Part shown: positions 59,469 through 64,000 of the stretch, one piece after another
Position numbering within the stretch: the first letter of the stretch is position 1
Layout of the letters: the number at the start of each line of letters is the position of its first letter
Assembly (NCBI GenBank): GCA_900708905.1
Contig: CAADRB010000050.1
Coordinates: 502,599 to 566,598, forward strand
Origin: Hymenolepis diminuta
Lineage: Eukaryota; Platyhelminthes; Cestoda; Cyclophyllidea; Hymenolepididae
Reading direction: 5' to 3'
DNA: 64,000 nucleotides
The notes under the pieces: generated by a model
Seen by the model: the letters and a program-made list of their open reading frames with translations, nothing else
What the model was told of the DNA's origin: nothing
The model's database searches: none
Translations under genes and position numbers: made by a program

Positions 59469-62074
59469 GTAAGTCCAGTGGTGGCGCTTGAGTTAGACTT
59501 TGGCCGGTATCAATTTTTGGGGAGGGATTCGACATGGTTTTTTGGGGTCTAAAGGTGACTTCGGTTTGTGGTGTTATGCGTTGTGTGCAAGTGTAGCTAC
59601 GTGTGTGGACTTCTGAACCCTTTCAACATCTTTTGTAGGGTTCAAAAGGTCTTCCTAGGGTCCATGTCTTTGAGATTACCTAGTTGTAATCACTATTAAT
59701 TGCGTGTTTTCCGAATTGGTCATACTTCAGCTCCTCCTCACTTACTAATCTTACATGGGATTATTTTGTGCGAAGCGTTCCACCACTTGTCTGAATAGTT
59801 CTCTTAGGTCGATACCGACTTTGTTTTATTACACGTTAGCAACGTGAAAATTGGTCCACCGTTAATCGTTTCAATTTTTTATGGGTGTTCGATAATGTTA
59901 ACTGAAAGATAACCGTTATTCTTATCGGTATTAAAATTTTAAGTCTTACTTAACATTCATTATTAATTTTGTTATTATGGTATTTTATAGAAGAAAATGA
60001 TCCGATTATTGGTAAGGTTTTAATGTTGTACTACTGGTAAAAGAGGAATGATTTAAGGCTGATATTTTCAATCAGAGAGAAACAAGAATATTTTTGAATT
60101 TTAAAAGGTTTTTTGAATTCGGAAGTGTGTGCAATCTTTTGTCTGTTTCCAAAGATGGAATATAAAATATAAATTATAGAAATGAATGTTTAGCTTTATG
60201 ATATGAACCTCTTTGAAAAAGCAAAAAAGTGCAGTTTACGGAGTTTGGAATTGTTATTTTGTAGTATTTATTTAAGATTAATCGCCCTCAATCCCCAAAA
60301 GTGGGCATATATCTTTCCAGAAATCTTATGGACGCTTCTCATTTTTTGGCTTTGTTATAAAATATGATATGGAGATTTGGTCCGTGGCGATTATGATTTC
60401 ATTTTTGCTCACTACTGATCTTAGTTTGAAGAATATTTGCTGTCTTCTACGATTTCCATTCAACTTTTCTACTTAGAACTTCTTCAAAGGAGAAAAAATA
60501 CATCACGCTTATTGTCAGAATTGGGATGACTTTCCCTTCTATGATGTTTTAAATACTTCTGTCTTCTGCTAGACTTAGATCTAAAGGAAGTAGGGAACTT
60601 GAAGTCTTCATTGACCGTTTTGCTAAAGGGACAGTGATCTCTTAGATCGTGCCAAAATATTGGTTTCTTTCCTGCAAACATTTGCGAGGAATTAATAACC
60701 TTGTATCTCAATGTCCTCGTGTGAATTTCTCCAGGATAAAGTCTCCGTTTTGAGTAAATGGAATTACTTTTTAATGTTTAGCTATGATAGACCGATCAAA
60801 TCAAAGGCTTCTTAAGCATCTTCATGCTTTCTTTCTAGTAATAAGGTAGATAGATGAACTAACCCAAACTACTTTGTCTGAGACGTAAAAATTCAAAAAT
60901 TGCGCGGGAATTCCGTAGTATCCGTTGCATTTTTACTTAAACTGATCATCGTATGACTGTACTCAAGTAATCATCCAAATATATTTGTCACTATCTATCC
61001 GTTTGGCAGAAAGGTGGTTGAAAATTTATATCTTAATAAATGATCTTCCTACACGCTCTTTTCTTGTAAGTCGATGGACATTTTCATGGGTATTTTGATA
61101 ATAATCTACGATCTTGTGTATGTTTTTTTTTCAATAAAAGGTTTTGTTCATTATCTGACAAGAAAATATTACATCCGGTAAAGTGTTTGACTTAAATTGT
61201 GAAATAAATGTATTTTAACAAGACGGAACAGAGCCTTAGCTATGTGTTTCCATATTTGCAGTGTCAAAGTCCAATATCGCATTAAAAAATACATAATCTA
61301 AGTTGCAAAACCGCCAGATGAATGTCATATGTGGGGACCACTTAACTACATTTTAAATAAAATAATTAATTTTGCATGCTTTGGAAATCAATTGATTAAT
61401 TTATGTTGTTATTAATGTTGTTATCATGAGTTCATAGAAGTTCTTTCCAACGTTGATCTCAGTTAGAAATCCTTTGGTTGACATTCAATTGATCGGAATT
61501 CATCCCTACATATAATCCAGTGGATTTTAGTCTCAAAATCTTATGACTGCATAAGCTCCATTATCTCGATAGCCTCTTCGCTATTAGAAGACCAAATGTA
61601 CCAGTTTTTGATTGGACCTTATGCCAATCAACAGCTCTGTACCTTCGAAGACTTACTTATTAATGCAATTATTAAAACTCTTTCATTTCGGAGTGAATGC
61701 CTCCTTTTGCAATCAGAAAAATATGAAATTTTGGATTATAAGAGTGGAGACGATTATGAGCCTTCGCAACTGAAAATCAATATCCAGCGCGATTTTCACC
61801 CTGACACTCAAAGATGAGCTTCAAACTTAATTGAACACTCTAAAATGTTCAAGTCATGAAAGGCTTATATTAACAAAGGCGACCACACTACCAACTTGAA
61901 TTTTATAGATTTATGAATCAAATCTCCAAATTTCACAATCCGCTTACCTTTTCTCCTCAAACGTTTAGTAAAAAGCTACACATCCATATCCAAATCGCAT
62001 CTTTCGTACGACCTTTTGATTTGATTGATTGAATAATCATTAGCTTGAGTAATCCTAACTTGAATTCTCTTTAG
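59469..62074 (+). other. intron 1 of the nuclear receptor gene
   Basis: A 2.6-kb intron with GT...AG ends (donor GTAAGT, acceptor TCTCTTTAG). It contains the spliced-leader-like sequence at 59857-59883. The plus-strand frame at 61596-61817 inside it has protein-like composition but neither a recognised domain nor obvious splice sites. The minus-strand frame at 60484-60711 is unassigned. Confidence 0.65.
59857..59883 (+). other. spliced-leader-like sequence (possible SL RNA pseudogene)
   Basis: CACCGTTAATCG at 59857-59868 is followed by TTTCAATTTTTTATG and then GGTG. From memory, the Echinococcus/Taenia 36-nt spliced leader begins with the same 12 bases and ends TTGCAATTTTGTATG before a GT donor. 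The window copy would lack about nine bases in the middle and has two changes in the 3' block. A chance match of the first 12 bases alone in 128 kb of strand is unlikely (under 1 in 100 on simple uniform counting). The 3' block also fits. No convincing Sm site or SL RNA stem-loops follow. It is probably a decayed copy, or chance. Confidence 0.35.
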
Positions 62075-62389
62075 ATCCTTCCCTACTTCTTCCAACCCTT
62101 GTCGATTCATCAAATTTTGGGGAACACGTTTTGGGAGCACCATCTTACTATGTTGGGACATCATCAGCCAATCAGAACAATGCCTGGCTCGGACCCCTTC
62201 AAACTTCCTGTCTCACAGATTTGGCGAACCCAACGGATGTCTACAGGTCCTACTTGCCAGACCAAATGCAGATAAGCTTAGAAACACCGATCGATCACAA
62301 CAATGCCTTCTATTATGCTCCTGGTCTTGAGCAGGTTGAATTCAACTGCAGTGAACAACCGATTAATAATCAGGAAGAGTATGACAAAA
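62075..62389 (+). CDS. nuclear receptor, coding exon 2 (A/B region)
   Basis: The acceptor (pyrimidine-rich TTCTCTTTAG) at 62074 and donor (GACAAAA followed by GTAAGT) at 62390 frame 315 bases, fully open in the one phase that joins both neighbours (AT + 104 codons + A). It starts DPSLLLPTLVDSSNFGEHV and includes GAPSYYVGTSSANQNNAW, DQMQISLETPIDHNNAFYY and EYDK. It is rich in Asn, Gln, Ser and Tyr, low in hydrophobic runs, and consistent with the disordered transactivation region of a receptor. No domain is recognised. The fit of phase on both sides supports it well. Confidence 0.8.
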
Positions 62390-63333
62390 GTAAGTTGATT
62401 ATCAATCATTAAACTTTTATTCGCTTATTTGATAAGCTTCAAGATTCAGTCATAAAATACTTTGTGGGTAAGAATATTGGAAGAATTATTTTCTAAAAGA
62501 TATTTAAATGGGGAGACTGAGAGTACGTATTAACACAAAGTATTCAATTAATGATTGACATTGACAATTATTCGAAAATAAAATAAAAATTCTTACTATC
62601 TGCTATTTTCAAAAAAATTTCTACTAATAAATAATCAAGGATACTGGAGCAGAAATAAATTCTATACTGATTCATCAATCTCTGCATTTTACCGGTTGTT
62701 CAAGAAAATGCATTACCACTGCTTATTGAGCTCTGCTAATTTGCGAATCGGAGCCATCTCGGCTCTCCCATATACGGAATAGAGCTATTTTGGAACTGCA
62801 AGTTGCTTAATAGCCTGTAAGTTCCTTTTTTTGCTTTCTCAATCCTTGAAAGAAAAAAGCGATTTTAATTAATAAGACTGATCATCATAAATTAACAGCC
62901 GGTCAATAAGCATTTGAATTTTGAAATATGAACTACCCAATAAGTAAATATTGTACAACCCGGTTCTTAATGTTAATTGCCGTAAGACTCTATCATACTT
63001 GGACTTTGATCTCAATAACTACAATCACCTTCTTTTTCTATTTATTGAATTTCTGTTCACCGATTTCATTTTCTTCCACAAAATTATAAATTGTAAATAT
63101 TCTTTGCCTTGCTGTTAGTCATGATAATAAAATTATTATATGGAATAAGTGGCCAAACGATAAGAATGATTTATTTTATTTTAACATTCACTGTGATATT
63201 CACTAATTCGATTTCTATACACTGCTATAGTTAGGACTTGTTGAACTCGTGAATATATCGAATTTTGTGAACTCTGCATTACGATTGATTTTTAATGCTA
63301 TGAATTAGTAATTACTGTTATACAATATTTCAG
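62390..63333 (+). other. intron 2 of the nuclear receptor gene, with a family A repeat
   Basis: A 944-base intron with GT...AG ends (donor GTAAGTTG, acceptor ATATTTCAG). It contains a family A repeat copy. No other feature is visible. Confidence 0.75.
62890..63075 (+). repeat. dispersed repeat family A, plus-strand copy inside intron 2
   Basis: ATTTGAATTTTGAAATATGA, ACTACCCAATAAGTAAATAT, TGTACAACCCGGTTCTTAAT, CGTAAGACTCTATCATACTT and TTCACCGATTTCATTTTC appear in family order. Confidence 0.65.
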
Positions 63334-63597
63334 AGCTAAATTCAGAACAAGGAGTAACTGACTGTGGCATAATGACAATCGTTAATGGGAATAGCAACTC
63401 AACACTGAGTGGATATCCAGGCACGCCGGATGTGGCCCCCAACACAAGGTCCAAAGGTCGACGAGGATCCCAGAATACCGTGAAAGATGACGATTCCTTG
63501 ATGGGCAACTTTGGTGTGAAAGTTGATGAGAGACCACCTTCTGGAGCATCGAATTTACCGGTATCTAATTGTCTCATTTGCGGTGATAAAGCAACTG
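63334..63597 (+). CDS. nuclear receptor, coding exon 3 (end of A/B region and start of the DNA-binding domain)
   Basis: 264 bases between acceptor (ATATTTCAG) and donor (GCAACTG followed by GTATGT), open in the phase set by exon 2 (A + AG = Lys). It carries a Gly/Asn/Ser/Pro-rich linker (MTIVNGNSNSTLSGYPGTP), a basic stretch NTRSKGRRGSQNTVKDDD, and ends NCLICGDKATG. That last string is the start of the nuclear receptor zinc finger 1 (C-x2-C-GD-ATG-HYG), with the first two zinc cysteines present. The next exon must supply K/R-HYG and the P-box. The GD(K/R)ATG form suggests NR2-group receptors (HNF4- or RXR-like), but the subfamily cannot be fixed without the P-box and ligand-binding domain. 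RXR-type genes are recalled to have an intron at this same place. Confidence 0.85.
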
Positions 63598-64000
63598 GTA
63601 TGTCTCTAACCATAACTGAATAATATTTTACACTACTTATATTTGGCGGTGGATCGCATTGATGCGGCAAGCTAAGTAGTAATTGAGAAATCAGACTCGC
63701 TAATTGTTTATTGATAAATTTCTTTGCACTCACTAGATGTGTAACGATGATTCTGGACCATGAATTTTGATATAATAGAGGCACACGTTAAGCCAATAGT
63801 GCATCTGGAAGAAAGAGTATCAAGCACTGTTTAAACTGACAGAAGCAGAGCTTTAAGTTCCAAAATCTAGGATCAGCACTCCAAGCTTCAAATTAAAATA
63901 GAAAATAGAAATTGAATTCAGCAGTGAGTTAAAATTAACCATCAGCTATTATGGTTATGGGATCAATTCTTAAATAGGTCGATGTTGGCTTTTCAGAAGC
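63598..64000 (+). other. intron 3 of the nuclear receptor gene (open at the right edge)
   Basis: Begins with GTATGT. A long open minus-strand frame at 63305-63784 overlaps exon 3 antisense and is a shadow. The remaining DNA-binding and ligand-binding exons were not found in these 400 bases. Confidence 0.7.

Noticed and set aside
61596..61817. 73-codon plus-strand frame in receptor intron 1
   Set aside because: Composition is protein-like, but no acceptor/donor pair in the right phase was seen and it would break the well-fitting G+AT junction unless it is an alternative exon.
63305..63784. 159-codon minus-strand frame, the longest in the window
   Set aside because: It is antisense to receptor exon 3, whose own frame carries a zinc-finger motif and correct splice sites. 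No recognisable domain on the minus strand.
1..64000. CRISPR arrays, operons, bacterial promoters and integrated bacterial DNA
   Set aside because: No regularly spaced repeats and no dense long ORFs. The sequence is eukaryotic throughout.

Overview
This is AT-rich (roughly two-thirds A+T), gene-poor eukaryotic nuclear DNA from an invertebrate-type genome. It has short exons, long introns with GT...AG borders, and many decayed, unannotated interspersed repeats. A flatworm, most likely a tapeworm, is my working guess. It rests on base composition, on the style of the genes and repeats, and on a short sequence at 59857-59883 that closely resembles the cestode spliced leader as I remember it. That placement is inference, not proof. 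No bacterial features, rRNA, convincing canonical tRNA gene or CRISPR array were seen.

Left end (about 1-10.7 kb, minus strand): one unmistakable exon (1737-1865) of a protein kinase A catalytic-subunit-like kinase carries the glycine-rich loop and the catalytic lysine. Its length (129 nt) and both borders match the corresponding mammalian PKA exon. A plausible preceding exon ends at 8878, and a good translation-start exon lies at 10110-10290. A CpG-richer, CCAAT-bearing, promoter-like stretch follows at about 10.4-10.75 kb. Together they suggest one minus-strand gene whose later kinase exons lie beyond the left edge. A short open segment at 957-1004 (plus strand) may be the last exon of another gene.

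Middle (about 10.8-58.9 kb): I find no host gene that I can support. The sequence is dominated by old repeats. These include a fossil non-LTR retrotransposon reverse transcriptase (12.8-13.1 kb, minus), two Ty3/gypsy-type LTR elements (about 28.0-29.6 and 40.0-41.4 kb), tRNA-like SINE fragments, and at least four families of short dispersed repeats (named A-D here) that recur across the window in both orientations. The two gypsy elements appear to share the same compact, internally deleted layout: LTR, short leader, N-terminal reverse transcriptase fragment, integrase, LTR. There are also two perfect 15-bp inverted repeats and several microsatellites.

Right end (58.9-64.0 kb, plus strand): the 5' part of a nuclear receptor gene, with a C-rich promoter/5' UTR and three coding exons (59306-59468, 62075-62389, 63334-63597). 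All join in phase 1 and encode a long N-terminal A/B region leading into the first half of the first zinc finger of the DNA-binding domain (NR2-like, HNF4/RXR type). The rest of the gene lies to the right of the window.
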